From Thermohalobaculum sp963822985 (GTDB lineage Bacteria > Pseudomonadota > Alphaproteobacteria > Rhodobacterales > Rhodobacteraceae): 64,000 bases of DNA. Under the pieces are notes generated by a model that did not search any database, was not told the DNA's origin, and saw only the letters and a program-made list of their open reading frames with translations. The DNA lies in NCBI GenBank assembly GCA_963822985.1, contig CAWGJU010000015.1:124001-188000 (forward strand). The letters are read 5' to 3'. Of the stretch, positions 51,043 through 59,791 are shown piece after piece (position 1 is the first letter of the stretch; every line of letters starts with the position of its first letter). Both the position numbers and the translations under genes were made by a program.

Positions 51043-52327
51043 CAGCGCCCTCGCCGCTTTCATGGACGAGCCGGCCGCCCACCCAGGTGCCGAGTACGCG
51101 CCCCTGCATCCGCCGCCGGTCAAAGGGCGTGTTCTTGGAGCGCGAGCGCAACCGGTCGCGGTCGAGCACGAAGGGCGCGTCCGGGTCGAACAGCACCAGG
51201 TCGGCCGGTGCGCCCGGCGCGAGCCGCCCGCCGGGCAGGCCGAGGAGCCGTGATGGGGCCAATGAGGCGCGGCTGAACAGGGTCGGCAGGTCGAGCTGCC
51301 CGGCATGCACCAGCCGCAAGCAGGCCGGCAGGAACGTCTCTAGCCCGACGGCGCCCGTCGCCGCCTCCTCGAAGGGCAGGCGTTTCGCCTCCTCGTCCTG
51401 CGGCAGGTGCGACGAGACGATGATGTCGACCAGCCCCTCGGCCAGCGCCTCGACCACCGCCTCGCGGTCGGTCTCGGCCCTGAGCGGCGGGGTCAGCTTG
51501 AAGAAAGTGCGGTAGTCGGCGATGTCGAACTCGTTCAGCGTCAGGTGGTGGATCGAGGTCGCCGCGGTGACGGCGAGCCCCGCCTCCTTGGCGCGGCGCA
51601 GCGGGGCCAGCGCCGCCCCGGTCGTGACCTGGTCGGCGTGATAGTGCACGCGCGTCGCCTCGGCCAAGGCGAGGTCACGCTCGAGCATGATGCGCTCGGC
51701 GATCGCGGGCACCGCCGGCAGGCCGAGCCGCGAGGCGAACTCGCCCGTCGTCGTGCAGGCGCCGCGCGACAATGCGGGTTCCTGGCAGTGGTGCACGACG
51801 AGCGCATCCTGGCCCTGCGCATAGGTCATGATGGCGCGCATCAGCCGCGTATCGGCCAGCGCGCGGTCTGCATCGGTCAGCGCCACGGCGCCGGCGTCCA
51901 GCAGAAAGCGCTGCTCGGTCATCTCGGCGCCGGCGAGGCCGCGGGTCAGGGCCGCCATGACGTGGACGCGCACGGGCGAGACCTCGCGGGCGCGGGCCAG
52001 CACGAACTGGACCAGCGCCGGGTCGTCGAGCGGCGGGCCCGTGTCGGGCTGCGCCACGATCGTGGTGACGCCGCCCGCCGCCGCGGCGGCGCCGGCCGAG
52101 CGGAAGGATTCGCGGTGGCGCGCGCCGGGCTCGCCGACGAAGACGCGCATGTCGACGATGCCGGGCGCGAGCGGCAGCCCGCCGCAGTCGATGACCGGAT
52201 TGTCGCCTGTGTCGGGCGAGGTGCCGCGCACCACGTCGTCGATCACCCCGTCGACGACGCGCAGTGCGCCCGGGCCGTCATAGCCCTCCGGGTCGATCAG
52301 CCGCGCGTTGACGAGGTGCAGCGTCAT
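51032..52327 (-). CDS. pyrC: dihydroorotase homologue lacking the metal-binding HxH (PyrC'/PyrX type)
   Basis: 431 aa, amidohydrolase fold. The first strand motif, normally PGxxDxHxH, reads PGIVDMRVFVGEPG: both metal His are replaced. Other parts are kept (HHCQEP, TSIHHLTLNE, SSHLPQDEEAKRLPFEEA). In Pseudomonas such an inactive PyrC' is a structural partner of aspartate transcarbamoylase encoded next to pyrB, and the same pairing is seen here (46 bp apart). A true dihydroorotase should then exist elsewhere. Whether it has residual activity cannot be told from sequence. Confidence 0.88.
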   Translation of the reverse strand: MTLHLVNARLIDPEGYDGPGALRVVDGVIDDVVRGTSPDTGDNPVIDCGGLPLAPGIVDMRVFVGEPGARHRESFRSAGAAAAAGGVTTIVAQPDTGPPLDDPALVQFVLARAREVSPVRVHVMAALTRGLAGAEMTEQRFLLDAGAVALTDADRALADTRLMRAIMTYAQGQDALVVHHCQEPALSRGACTTTGEFASRLGLPAVPAIAERIMLERDLALAEATRVHYHADQVTTGAALAPLRRAKEAGLAVTAATSIHHLTLNEFDIADYRTFFKLTPPLRAETDREAVVEALAEGLVDIIVSSHLPQDEEAKRLPFEEAATGAVGLETFLPACLRLVHAGQLDLPTLFSRASLAPSRLLGLPGGRLAPGAPADLVLFDPDAPFVLDRDRLRSRSKNTPFDRRRMQGRVLGTWVGGRLVHESGEGADAA

Positions 52328-52373
52328 GCGCCAGGCTCGCCCCGGCAGCGGATGCGTGGTCCCAGCCTCGCGG

Positions 52374-53315
52374 TCATGCGGCCACGCAGCTGCCGGCCAG
52401 CAGCTCCATGCAGGCCATGCGCACGGCGACCCCGATCTCGACCTGGTCGCGGATAGCACTGCGCTGCACGTCGTCGGCGACTTCGGCATCGATCTCGACG
52501 CCGCGGTTCATCGGCCCCGGGTGCATGACGATGGCCTCCGGGTTCGCCAGCGCCAGCTTCTCGCGCGTGAGCCCGTAGAGGTGGAAGTATTCCCGCGTCG
52601 AGGGGATGGCGGCGCCGGCCAGCCGCTCGTTCTGGATGCGCAGCATCATGACGACGTCGACGCCCTTCAGCCCTTTCTCCATGTCCGTGAAGACCTCGAC
52701 GCCGAAGCGCTCGATGCCCGCCGGCAACAGCGTCGGCGGCGCGATCACGCGGACGCGCGCGTCGAGGGCGTTCAGGCACAGGATGTTCGATCGCGCCACC
52801 CGGCTGTTGGCGATGTCGCCGCAGATGGCGACCGTGCGCCGGTGCACGTGCTTCTTGGCGCGGCGGATCGTCAGCGCGTCGAGCAGCGCCTGGGTCGGGT
52901 GCTCGTGGCGCCCGTCGCCGGCGTTCAGCACCGAGCAGTTCACCTTCTGGGCCAGCAGCGCGACGGCGCCCGAGCTGGGGTGGCGCACGACCAGCAGGTC
53001 CGGGCGCATGGCGTTCAGCGTCACCGCCGTGTCGATCAGCGTCTCGCCCTTCTGCATCGATGAGGCCTGCACGGCCATGTTCATGACATCGGCGCCCAGC
53101 CGCTTGCCGGCCAGCTCGAAGCTCGCCATCGTTCGGGTCGAGGCCTCGAAAAAGAGGTTGATCTGGGTCAGGCCGCGCAGCACGTCGCCATGTTTCTCGG
53201 AGCGCTTCTCGCGCCGCCGGTTCACCTCGACGTAATGATTGGCTCGGGCCAGGATCTTGCGGATATCCTCGGCCGTCAGCGCGGCGATCCCCAGCAGATG
53301 GCGGTGTTGAAACAA
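52374..53315 (-). CDS. pyrB: aspartate carbamoyltransferase catalytic chain
   Basis: Second step of pyrimidine synthesis; 313 aa. Carbamoyl-phosphate loop FFEASTRTMASFE, HPTQALLDALTI, GDIANSRVARSN and MHPGPMNRGVEI are intact. No ATG precedes the first conserved residues; TTG 53315 with GAGGGGG upstream gives a normal N-terminus (FQHRHLLGIAALTAEDI). No regulatory PyrI gene follows; the dihydroorotase-like gene does. Confidence 0.94.
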   Translation of the reverse strand: MFQHRHLLGIAALTAEDIRKILARANHYVEVNRRREKRSEKHGDVLRGLTQINLFFEASTRTMASFELAGKRLGADVMNMAVQASSMQKGETLIDTAVTLNAMRPDLLVVRHPSSGAVALLAQKVNCSVLNAGDGRHEHPTQALLDALTIRRAKKHVHRRTVAICGDIANSRVARSNILCLNALDARVRVIAPPTLLPAGIERFGVEVFTDMEKGLKGVDVVMMLRIQNERLAGAAIPSTREYFHLYGLTREKLALANPEAIVMHPGPMNRGVEIDAEVADDVQRSAIRDQVEIGVAVRMACMELLAGSCVAA

Positions 53316-53395
53316 TGCGGGGCCCCCTCGGCTCGGCGCCGCTATTAGAGCCCTCGCCCCTGTCGCCGCAAGCCGAAGCTTGGCGCCGAAAGCCC

Positions 53396-54256
53396 TCAAC
53401 CGCGCAGGTTCTGCCGGATCTGCGCCGCCTCGCGCGAACGGCCGGCGCGCTCGTAGTACTGCAGCACCTCCTGGCGCAGCGCCTGCGTCTCGCGGTCGTA
53501 CTCCTGCTCGCCGATATAGCCCTCGGTCGCGTTCAGCTCGACCGCCGCCTGGGTCAGCGACTGCTGCCGCTCGGCTGTCGGCGGGTGCGAGTTGAAGAAG
53601 GGGATGCCGCCATCGCCATAGAGCCGGCGCAGCACCTCGAAGGAGCGCGCGCCCTCGTCGACGTCGTACCCCGCCGCAGCGACGTACTGCACGCCCGTCG
53701 CATCCGCGTCGCGCTCCTGCGTCCGGGTGAAGCCGCTGACCGCCGCGTTGGCGCCCAGCCCCACCCCGAGTTGCGTCAGGTTCGGGTCGATGCCGAGCAG
53801 CGCCCCGCCGATGGTCGCCGCGGCGGCGCCGAGCTGCACGCCCGAGCGCGTCGCCTGGCCGGCCTGGATGTGGCCGCGGTCGATGTGCCCGATCTCGTGC
53901 GCCACGACGGTCGCGAGCTGCGCCTCGTTCTCCATCGCGGCCATCAGCCCCGCATTGACGAAAAGGTACCCGCCGCCCGGCGTGAAGGCGTTCACGTCGG
54001 CGTCCTTGACAATGAAGGACTCGATCGGCACCGCGCCGGGCGGCCGGGTCTGGGCGATCCGGGCCACGACCTGGTCGAGATAGGCGTTCAGCCCCGGATC
54101 CTCGACCAGCATGTCCTGCGACCGCAGCTGCCGGACCAGCTGCTGGCTCTGCGCTCGCTCCTGGGCGAGCGACTGGGGCGTGTTCTGCGCGGTCGGCTCG
54201 CAGCCCGTGATCGACAGGGACGCGACGAGGGCGAGGACAAGGGGGGTGCGCAGCAT
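53396..54256 (-). CDS. M48-family metalloprotease lipoprotein (BepA/YfgC-like)
   Basis: 286 aa. Lipobox SITGC after a hydrophobic stretch predicts a lipid anchor at Cys20. Zinc motif HEIGHIDRGH (near residue 123) and the downstream Glu in RTQERDADA. Periplasmic quality-control proteases of this family trim or assemble outer-membrane proteins; the long TPR region of BepA is absent. GGAG precedes the ATG. It lies 80 bp upstream of pyrB on the same strand. Confidence 0.9.
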   Translation of the reverse strand: MLRTPLVLALVASLSITGCEPTAQNTPQSLAQERAQSQQLVRQLRSQDMLVEDPGLNAYLDQVVARIAQTRPPGAVPIESFIVKDADVNAFTPGGGYLFVNAGLMAAMENEAQLATVVAHEIGHIDRGHIQAGQATRSGVQLGAAAATIGGALLGIDPNLTQLGVGLGANAAVSGFTRTQERDADATGVQYVAAAGYDVDEGARSFEVLRRLYGDGGIPFFNSHPPTAERQQSLTQAAVELNATEGYIGEQEYDRETQALRQEVLQYYERAGRSREAAQIRQNLRG

Positions 54257-54414
54257 AGGTCGGGTCTCCTGTCGAATTGGCCTGATCGCCGTCCAGCGTG
54301 ATATACGCGTGGCTGCCTCTTCGTTCCACGCCCGTGCCGGGCCGCTCCGTCGCCCTTGGCGCGCCGGCCCGCCGCGCATAGCTTGCGCGACGAAAGCCCG
54401 AGGGAGTCGCCTGC

Positions 54415-55041
54415 ATGGATCTGCCGCAGCCCGTCCGCTACTATCACACGCCGCGCGCGCCCAATCCGCGACGGACCGACATCTTCTTCGCCGAGAAGGG
54501 CCTGGAGGTCGAGCGCGTGCCGGTCAACCTGCTCGACGGCGCGCACAAGCAGGCCGACTATCTCGCCCGGATCGGCGTGCCGCAGGTGCCGGCGCTCGAG
54601 CTGTCGGACGGCACCGTGCTGGTCGAGGCGCCGGCCATCTGCCGCTATGTCGAGGCGCTCTACCCCGAGCCGAACATGATCGGCCGTGATCCTCTCGAGA
54701 CCGCCGTCATCGAGATGTGGCAGCGCCGTGTCGAGCTGCGGCTGATGATGACGATCGCCTTCTGCTTCCGGCACACCAACCCGCACATGGCCGCGATGGA
54801 GAGCCAGTGCGCCGATTGGGGCGCGGTGAACGAGGGTCGCATCGATGAGCGGCTGGTCGAGCTCGACCGCCGCCTGCAAGGGCGCGAGTGGATCGCCGCC
54901 GAGCGGATGACGATCGCCGACATCACCGGCCTCGTCGCCGTCGATTTCCTGCGGATCCTGAAGCGCGAGGTGCCCGAGGAGATGACGGCGCTCCGCGAAT
55001 GGCACGCACGCATGCGCGCGCGGCCGTCGGCCAGCATGTGA
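54415..55041 (+). CDS. glutathione S-transferase family protein
   Basis: 208 aa. N-terminal thioredoxin-like domain (RTDIFFAEKGLEVERVPVNL, GVPQVPALELSDGTVLVEA, AICRYVEALYP) and an all-helical C-terminal domain with the N-capping TIADITGLVAVDF. The usual Ser of the glutathione-binding ESxAI turn is Ala here (EAPAI), so binding may differ. First gene of a pair with the M3 oligopeptidase, 10 bases apart. Confidence 0.88.
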   Translation: MDLPQPVRYYHTPRAPNPRRTDIFFAEKGLEVERVPVNLLDGAHKQADYLARIGVPQVPALELSDGTVLVEAPAICRYVEALYPEPNMIGRDPLETAVIEMWQRRVELRLMMTIAFCFRHTNPHMAAMESQCADWGAVNEGRIDERLVELDRRLQGREWIAAERMTIADITGLVAVDFLRILKREVPEEMTALREWHARMRARPSASM

Positions 55042-55051
55042 GGGCGCGCCA

Positions 55052-57061
55052 GTGACCAATCCCCTTCTTGCGCCCTGGGACGGAGCTTTCGGCCTGCCCC
55101 GCTTCGACCTGATCGAGCCCGAGCACTTTCGGCCCGCCTTCGACGCCGCGCTCGACGAGCTGGCGGCCGAGTTCGAGGCGATCGCCACGAACCCCGACGC
55201 GCCCACCTTTGCCAACACGATCGAGGCGCTCGAGCGTTCCGGGCGGCTGCTCTCGCGCGTCGGCGCGGTCTTCTGGAACCGCGCTGGCAGCGACACGAAC
55301 GAGGCGATCCAGGCGATCGAGCGCGAGGTCAGCCCGCGGCTCAGCCAGCATTTTTCGCGCCAGCTGACGGACCAGCGCATGTTCGGCCGCATCGAGGCGA
55401 TCGTCGCCGAACCGGCCCGGCTGACGCCCGAGCAGGCGCGCGTGCTGGAGCTGACGGAGAGACGCTTTGTCCGCGCCGGCGCGCGGCTCGACGAGGCCGG
55501 GCGAGCGCGGATGCAGGCGATCATGCGGCGACTGTCCGAGCTCGGAACGGCGTTCTCGCAGAACGTGCTGAAGGACGAGGCTGGCTGGACGCTGGAGCTC
55601 GGGGCCGACGATCTCGCGGGCCTGCCCGACAGCTTCGTCGATGCCGCCCGGGCCGAGGCCGAGCGCCGCGGCAAGGACGGCTATGTCGTCACGCTCGCCA
55701 GATCCTCCGTCGAGCCGTTCCTGACCTTGTCGGCCCGGCGCGACCTGCGCGAGGCGGCGTTCCGCGCCTGGGCGGCGCGCGGCGAGGGCGCGAACTGGCC
55801 GCTGGTGGCCGAGGCCGTCCGGCTGCGCGCCGAGCGGGCGCGGCTGTTGGGCTTTCCGACCTTCGCCGCCTTCAAGCTCGACACCGAGATGGCCGCCTCG
55901 CCCGAGCGCGCCCGCGAGCTGTTGATGGCCGTCTGGAGCCCCGCCCGCCGGCGCGCGGCCGAGGAGGCTGAGGCGCTCCAGGCGCTCGCCGCCGAGGAGG
56001 GTGCCAATATCGAGCTCGCGCCGTGGGATTGGCGCTTCTACGCCGAGAAGCAGCGCAAGCGGCTGCACGATCTCGACGAGGGCGAAATCAAGCCGTATTT
56101 GGCGCTCGACAACGTCATCGCGGCCGCCTTCGACGTGGCCGGGCGCCTGTTCGGCCTGACCTTCGCGCCTGTCGACGCGGCCGTGCCGCATCCGGACGCG
56201 CGCGCCTGGGAGGTGCGCCGGGGTGACAAGCATGTCGGGCTCTTCATCGGCGACTATTTCGCCAGGCCCTCGAAGCGTTCCGGCGCCTGGGCGAGCGGGT
56301 TGCGCGGCCAGCAAGGCCTGTGGGAACCGGGTCGCCCGGTGATCCTCAACACCTGCAACTTCGCGCAAGGCAAGCCGCCCCTGCTTGGCTGGGACGATGC
56401 GCAGACATTGTTCCACGAGTTCGGCCACGCCCTGCACGGGCTGCTCTCCGACGTGACCTATCCGTCGATTGCCGGCACCTCGGTCGCGCGCGATTTCGTC
56501 GAGCTGCCGAGCCAGCTTTTCGAGCATTGGCTGGCGCTGCCGGAGGTGCTGGAGACGCATGCCCGGCATTACCGGACGAGCCAGCCGATGCCGCCGGCGC
56601 TGGTCGAGCGCCTCCGCGCGGCCGCGACGTTCAACCAGGGCTTCAAGACGGTCGAGTACGTCGCCTCGGCGCTCGTCGACCTCGACATGCACGAGATCGA
56701 GGATCCCGCGGAGTTCGACCCGGCCGCCTTCGAGGCCGCGGTGCTGGCGAGGATCGGCATGCCTGATGCCATCGCCATGCGGCACCGTACGCCGCACTTC
56801 CAGCACGTCTTCTCCGGAGACGGCTATTCGGCAGGCTACTACAGCTACATGTGGTCCGAGGTTCTGGACGCCGATGCCTTCCGCGCCTTCGAGGAGACGG
56901 GAGATCCCTTCGACCGGGTCACCGCCGAGCGGCTCGCCATGCACATCCTCTCGGCCGGCGGCCGCCAAAAGCCCGAGGAGGCGTGGCTGGCCTTCCGCGG
57001 CCGGATGCCAGGCGTCGAGGCGTTGCTGCAGGGCAGGGGGCTGATACCCGAGCCGGCCTGA
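55052..57061 (+). CDS. M3-family zinc oligopeptidase (oligopeptidase A / Dcp type)
   Basis: 669 aa. HEFGHALHGLLS (near residue 455) supplies two zinc His and the catalytic Glu; the third ligand Glu follows in RDFVELPSQLFEHW. GDGYSAGYYSYMWSE is the conserved substrate-binding segment near the C-terminus. It degrades signal peptides and other short peptides in the cytoplasm. GTG 55052 is the start, ten bases after the GST gene. A strong stem-loop follows the stop. Confidence 0.94.
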   Translation: MTNPLLAPWDGAFGLPRFDLIEPEHFRPAFDAALDELAAEFEAIATNPDAPTFANTIEALERSGRLLSRVGAVFWNRAGSDTNEAIQAIEREVSPRLSQHFSRQLTDQRMFGRIEAIVAEPARLTPEQARVLELTERRFVRAGARLDEAGRARMQAIMRRLSELGTAFSQNVLKDEAGWTLELGADDLAGLPDSFVDAARAEAERRGKDGYVVTLARSSVEPFLTLSARRDLREAAFRAWAARGEGANWPLVAEAVRLRAERARLLGFPTFAAFKLDTEMAASPERARELLMAVWSPARRRAAEEAEALQALAAEEGANIELAPWDWRFYAEKQRKRLHDLDEGEIKPYLALDNVIAAAFDVAGRLFGLTFAPVDAAVPHPDARAWEVRRGDKHVGLFIGDYFARPSKRSGAWASGLRGQQGLWEPGRPVILNTCNFAQGKPPLLGWDDAQTLFHEFGHALHGLLSDVTYPSIAGTSVARDFVELPSQLFEHWLALPEVLETHARHYRTSQPMPPALVERLRAAATFNQGFKTVEYVASALVDLDMHEIEDPAEFDPAAFEAAVLARIGMPDAIAMRHRTPHFQHVFSGDGYSAGYYSYMWSEVLDADAFRAFEETGDPFDRVTAERLAMHILSAGGRQKPEEAWLAFRGRMPGVEALLQGRGLIPEPA

Positions 57062-57376
57062 GGGCGCTGCTCGCTGACCCGAAGGCGCTCGGGTCAGCCG
57101 CCGACCTGGATGGCTCTGCGGCCGACCAGCAGAACGCCGCCTTCCGGGTCATGACGCTCCGAGTGGGCCACTCCGGCGGGGACCACATGGCGACGATGTC
57201 GGGGTGCGCCTCGTGCACGCCGGCATGCAGTACGAAGCCGGCGCGGTTCACCGCGTGGTCACCCTCGACGACATTGCCGACATGGTCGCTGAGAAGCGGC
57301 TGTTGGTGGTCGCCCTCGTCGACGCACGGGGTGCACCACTTATGCCCGTACTGGAGCACGAGGCTAAAGCGAGCCA
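57062..57376. other. 315-bp convergent intergenic region
   Basis: Contains the stem-loop at 57073-57098 and then about 280 bp that I cannot assign. Both strands are open over part of it (GTG 57204 onward on plus; a reading from about 57380 down on minus), with codon-like bias but no recognisable family, so it may be a decayed gene fragment. It is not counted as coding. Confidence 0.4.
57073..57098. terminator. 10-bp perfect stem-loop after the M3 oligopeptidase gene
   Basis: GCTGACCCGA and TCGGGTCAGC flank a six-base loop, 12 bases after the stop codon. No U-tract follows, so it is an incomplete intrinsic terminator or an mRNA 3'-end-protecting hairpin. It could serve the oligopeptidase and, from the other strand, the DmdA-like gene. 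Confidence 0.6.
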
Positions 57377-58711
57377 TCAATCGCTTGGATCGTGGCCGGC
57401 CTGCATGGCTTGCTCGCGGGCGCTTGGGTGTGCGGAGGGCCGGAAGGGAACGTCGCAGACCTCGGCGTCGACCGGCTGGCCCGATGCTTCGCAGAACGCC
57501 TCGGGCAGTTCCACCTTCAGCGGCGTTCCGACGGCCGCGCTTTCCCATGGCACATGGGCCAGCGCGATGTTGTGCCCGAGCTCGGGTGACCACCACGGCG
57601 AGGTGACGTAGCCGATGCGCCGCCCATCTTCGGTCTGCACAAGCCAGAAGTCGGGCGCATGGTCGGTGATCGGCTGGCCACCGAGCTTCAGGCCGACCAG
57701 CGTCATACGGAACGGATGGTCCCCGGCGTCGATCCTGGCACGCTGGCGCTCCAGAGCCGCCTTGCCGATGTAGTCGGCGTCCTTCTCGCGGGGGATCTGA
57801 TAGGCGAGGTTCACCTGGAAGGGCGATGTCTCCGCGTCCATGTCCTGGCCCCAGGAGAGGATCCCTGCCGCGATGCGGCGGTGATGCGACGGCGCGGTGA
57901 CGCGCAGCCCGTAGCGCGCACCGGCGCCGCGGATCGCGTACCAGACGGCTTCGGCATTGCAGCTCGCATCCCTAACATAGACCTCGTACCCCTTCTCGCC
58001 GCTGAAGCCGGTCTGGCTGACCATCACCGGCGCGCCGCCGATCTCGGCCTCCATCATCCCGTAATACGGCACCTCTCGAACGGCACTGCCCACGAGATCG
58101 GGCATCAGTTCCTCGGAAAGCGGGCCCTGGACCTGCAGGGGCGCGACGTCGATCTCGGTGATCTCGACATCGAACCGTCGGCCGACATTGACGCCCTGCA
58201 GCCACAGCATCAGGTCGGAATCCGAGATGGAGAACCAGAACTCGTCGTTCGAGAGCCGGAGCAGCACCGGGTCGTTCAATATGCCGCCGGCCTCGTTGCA
58301 GAGGATGCAATATTTGCCGCGCATCGGCTGGATCCCGGTGGCGTCGCGCGTGATGACGAAGTTCACGAACGCCTCTGCATCCGGACCCTTGACCTGGATC
58401 TGGCGTTCGACCGCGACGTCCCAGAGCGTGACGCGGTCGACAAGGGCCCGGTACTCGGCCATCGCGCCGCCATCCTCCGGACGGACATAGCCGCGCGGAT
58501 GGTACATGCGGTTGTAGACCGTGGCGCGCCAGGCGCCGGCCTCGATCGAGAGATGCCAGAACGGCGACTTTCGGACGCGCGTCGAGACCAGCATCTGAAC
58601 GGGCGTCGGGCCGCTCTGGCGCAGGTTGATCGGCACCGTTCGGTCCGACTGGTCGATATCCGGAGCGTTTGGGTGCGCGGATCCGCGGGCCTTCGACGCG
58701 TCGCCATTCAT
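57377..58711 (-). CDS. DmdA/GcvT-family tetrahydrofolate-dependent demethylase
   Basis: 444 aa. N-terminal folate-binding GcvT domain (WDVAVERQIQVKGPDAEAFV, GGILNDPVLLRL, FDVEITEIDVAPLQVQGP) and C-terminal barrel domain (GYVTSPWWSPELGHNIALAH). Overall spacing is closer to dimethylsulfoniopropionate demethylase (DmdA) and related methyl-transfer enzymes than to the glycine-cleavage T protein; no gcvH or gcvP is nearby. It would move a methyl group from an S-, N- or O-methyl donor to tetrahydrofolate. Divergent from the XRE-cupin / glxBCD operon, so the two sides likely serve one pathway. GGGAGGAG precedes the ATG but lies in a hairpin. Confidence 0.82.
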   Translation of the reverse strand: MNGDASKARGSAHPNAPDIDQSDRTVPINLRQSGPTPVQMLVSTRVRKSPFWHLSIEAGAWRATVYNRMYHPRGYVRPEDGGAMAEYRALVDRVTLWDVAVERQIQVKGPDAEAFVNFVITRDATGIQPMRGKYCILCNEAGGILNDPVLLRLSNDEFWFSISDSDLMLWLQGVNVGRRFDVEITEIDVAPLQVQGPLSEELMPDLVGSAVREVPYYGMMEAEIGGAPVMVSQTGFSGEKGYEVYVRDASCNAEAVWYAIRGAGARYGLRVTAPSHHRRIAAGILSWGQDMDAETSPFQVNLAYQIPREKDADYIGKAALERQRARIDAGDHPFRMTLVGLKLGGQPITDHAPDFWLVQTEDGRRIGYVTSPWWSPELGHNIALAHVPWESAAVGTPLKVELPEAFCEASGQPVDAEVCDVPFRPSAHPSAREQAMQAGHDPSD

Positions 58712-59043
58712 CGCCCACTCCTCCCGGCCCGGGAGGCGGTCAGGACCAAGTCTGCGAACCCGTCCGGCCGGCCCGAGCGTTCGGTACCCACAGGTATCCT
58801 CTCGCTGCCTCTTGGCAAACGCCGACGAGGCCCGCAGGGTTGCTCGAACGCGCCCCCCGCCGCGAGCCCGATCTGGCTGGTCCTCTTCGGCCTCGGCTGG
58901 TCCAGGCGCCTCGCTGCCGCCGTCCTGGACTGCCCGTCCGGCAGGGAAGATGGGGTGTTCCCCTGGCCAAGACGTCCGTGACGATGCCAGACTATGTGTA
59001 ACTGGTGGAGAGACCTTCCGCCCCCGGCGAGGAGCTGCGCTGG
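58712..59043. other. 332-bp divergent intergenic region
   Basis: Holds the promoters of the DmdA-like gene (minus) and the XRE-cupin regulator (plus). Besides the ribosome-binding-site hairpin (58720-58736), there is an imperfect inverted repeat CAGGGAA-N9-TTCCCCTG (58942-58965). No coding potential is convincing. Confidence 0.4.
58720..58736 (-). promoter_or_regulatory. hairpin that covers the ribosome-binding site of the DmdA-like gene
   Basis: Read on the minus strand: CCTCCCG-GGC-CGGGAGG, a 7-bp all but perfect stem with a 3-base loop, nine bases before the start codon. The second arm contains the Shine-Dalgarno GGGAGG, so folding would hide it. This could tune translation or be a chance product of high GC. 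Confidence 0.5.
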
Positions 59044-59700
59044 ATGGACGAGAGAAAGCGGGGCAGGGCCAGGCGCGGGCATGCCGCCGCGGCGCGGTTG
59101 GATCAGGATCCGCACGGCAGCTCTGGCCCGCGCCTGCTCGAGGCGGCGATCGGCCGGGCGGTGCGCCAGTTCCGTGTCAAGGCCGGGTTGACGATCCAGG
59201 ATCTGTCGGTGGCCTCGGGCATCTCGGCCGGCATGCTGTCCAAGATCGAGAACGGCACGACTTCGCCATCGCTCTCGACGCTGCAGGCGCTGTCTCGCGC
59301 GCTGAGCGTCCCGGTCACCGCGCTCTTCCGCAGCTTCGAGGAGAGCCGCGACGCGACCTTCGTCAAGGCCGGCAGCGGGCTCAAGATCGAGCGGCGCGGC
59401 ACGCGGGCGGGGCACCAGTACGAGCTGCTGGGCCATGTTCCGCACGGGCCGGTCGGCGTCGAGCCCTATCTGGTGACGCTGACCGAAGAGTTGGATGTCT
59501 TCCCCCTGTTCCAGCATGCCGGGCTCGAGTTCATCTTCATGCTTCAGGGCGAGGTGCTCTACCGGCATGGCAGCGACACCTACCTCCTCGAACCCGGCGA
59601 CGCGCTCTTCTTCGACGCCGACGCGCCGCACGGGCCCGAGGAGCTGCGCCGGCTGCCGATCCGGCTGATCTCGGTCATCAGCTATGCGCGCGAGAGCTAG
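59044..59700 (+). CDS. XRE-family regulator with C-terminal cupin domain
   Basis: 218 aa. Helix-turn-helix near residues 35-90 (AVRQFRVKAGLTIQDLSVAS, ISAGMLSKIENGTTSPSLST) and a cupin effector-binding domain near 115-210 (FQHAGLEFIFMLQGEVLYRH, YLLEPGDALFFDADAPHGP). Such regulators often sit at the head of amine or amino-acid catabolic operons and bind a small ligand in the cupin. GAGGAG supports ATG 59044; GTG 59005 would add 13 residues. An inverted repeat directly after the stop codon is a natural operator candidate. Confidence 0.87.
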   Translation: MDERKRGRARRGHAAAARLDQDPHGSSGPRLLEAAIGRAVRQFRVKAGLTIQDLSVASGISAGMLSKIENGTTSPSLSTLQALSRALSVPVTALFRSFEESRDATFVKAGSGLKIERRGTRAGHQYELLGHVPHGPVGVEPYLVTLTEELDVFPLFQHAGLEFIFMLQGEVLYRHGSDTYLLEPGDALFFDADAPHGPEELRRLPIRLISVISYARES

Positions 59701-59716
59701 TTTCCTATCAGGAAAC
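59700..59716. promoter_or_regulatory. inverted repeat, probable operator of the glxBCD operon
   Basis: GTTTCCT-ATC-AGGAAAC, perfect over 7 bp each side. It overlaps the last base of the XRE-cupin gene and ends 14 bp before the predicted -35 of the glxB promoter. The adjacent regulator is the obvious candidate to bind it. Confidence 0.6.
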
Positions 59717-59729
59717 TTCATTTACCCGA

Positions 59730-59758
59730 TTGAACGAGGCGGCGACGCCGGCTAACCT
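59730..59758 (+). promoter_or_regulatory. predicted sigma70-type promoter for glxB
   Basis: TTGAAC (59730-59735), 17 bp, TAACCT (59753-59758); the glxB ATG is 33 bp further. The inverted repeat at 59700-59716 lies immediately upstream, a position compatible with activation. Confidence 0.5.
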
Positions 59759-59791
59759 TCGCCCCATCCGGTAACTCGCCAGGAGCGTGCC

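Noticed and set aside
57377..58711. DmdA-like protein as the glycine-cleavage T protein
   Set aside because: No gcvH or gcvP next to it, extended N-terminus, and motif spacing closer to DmdA-type demethylases.
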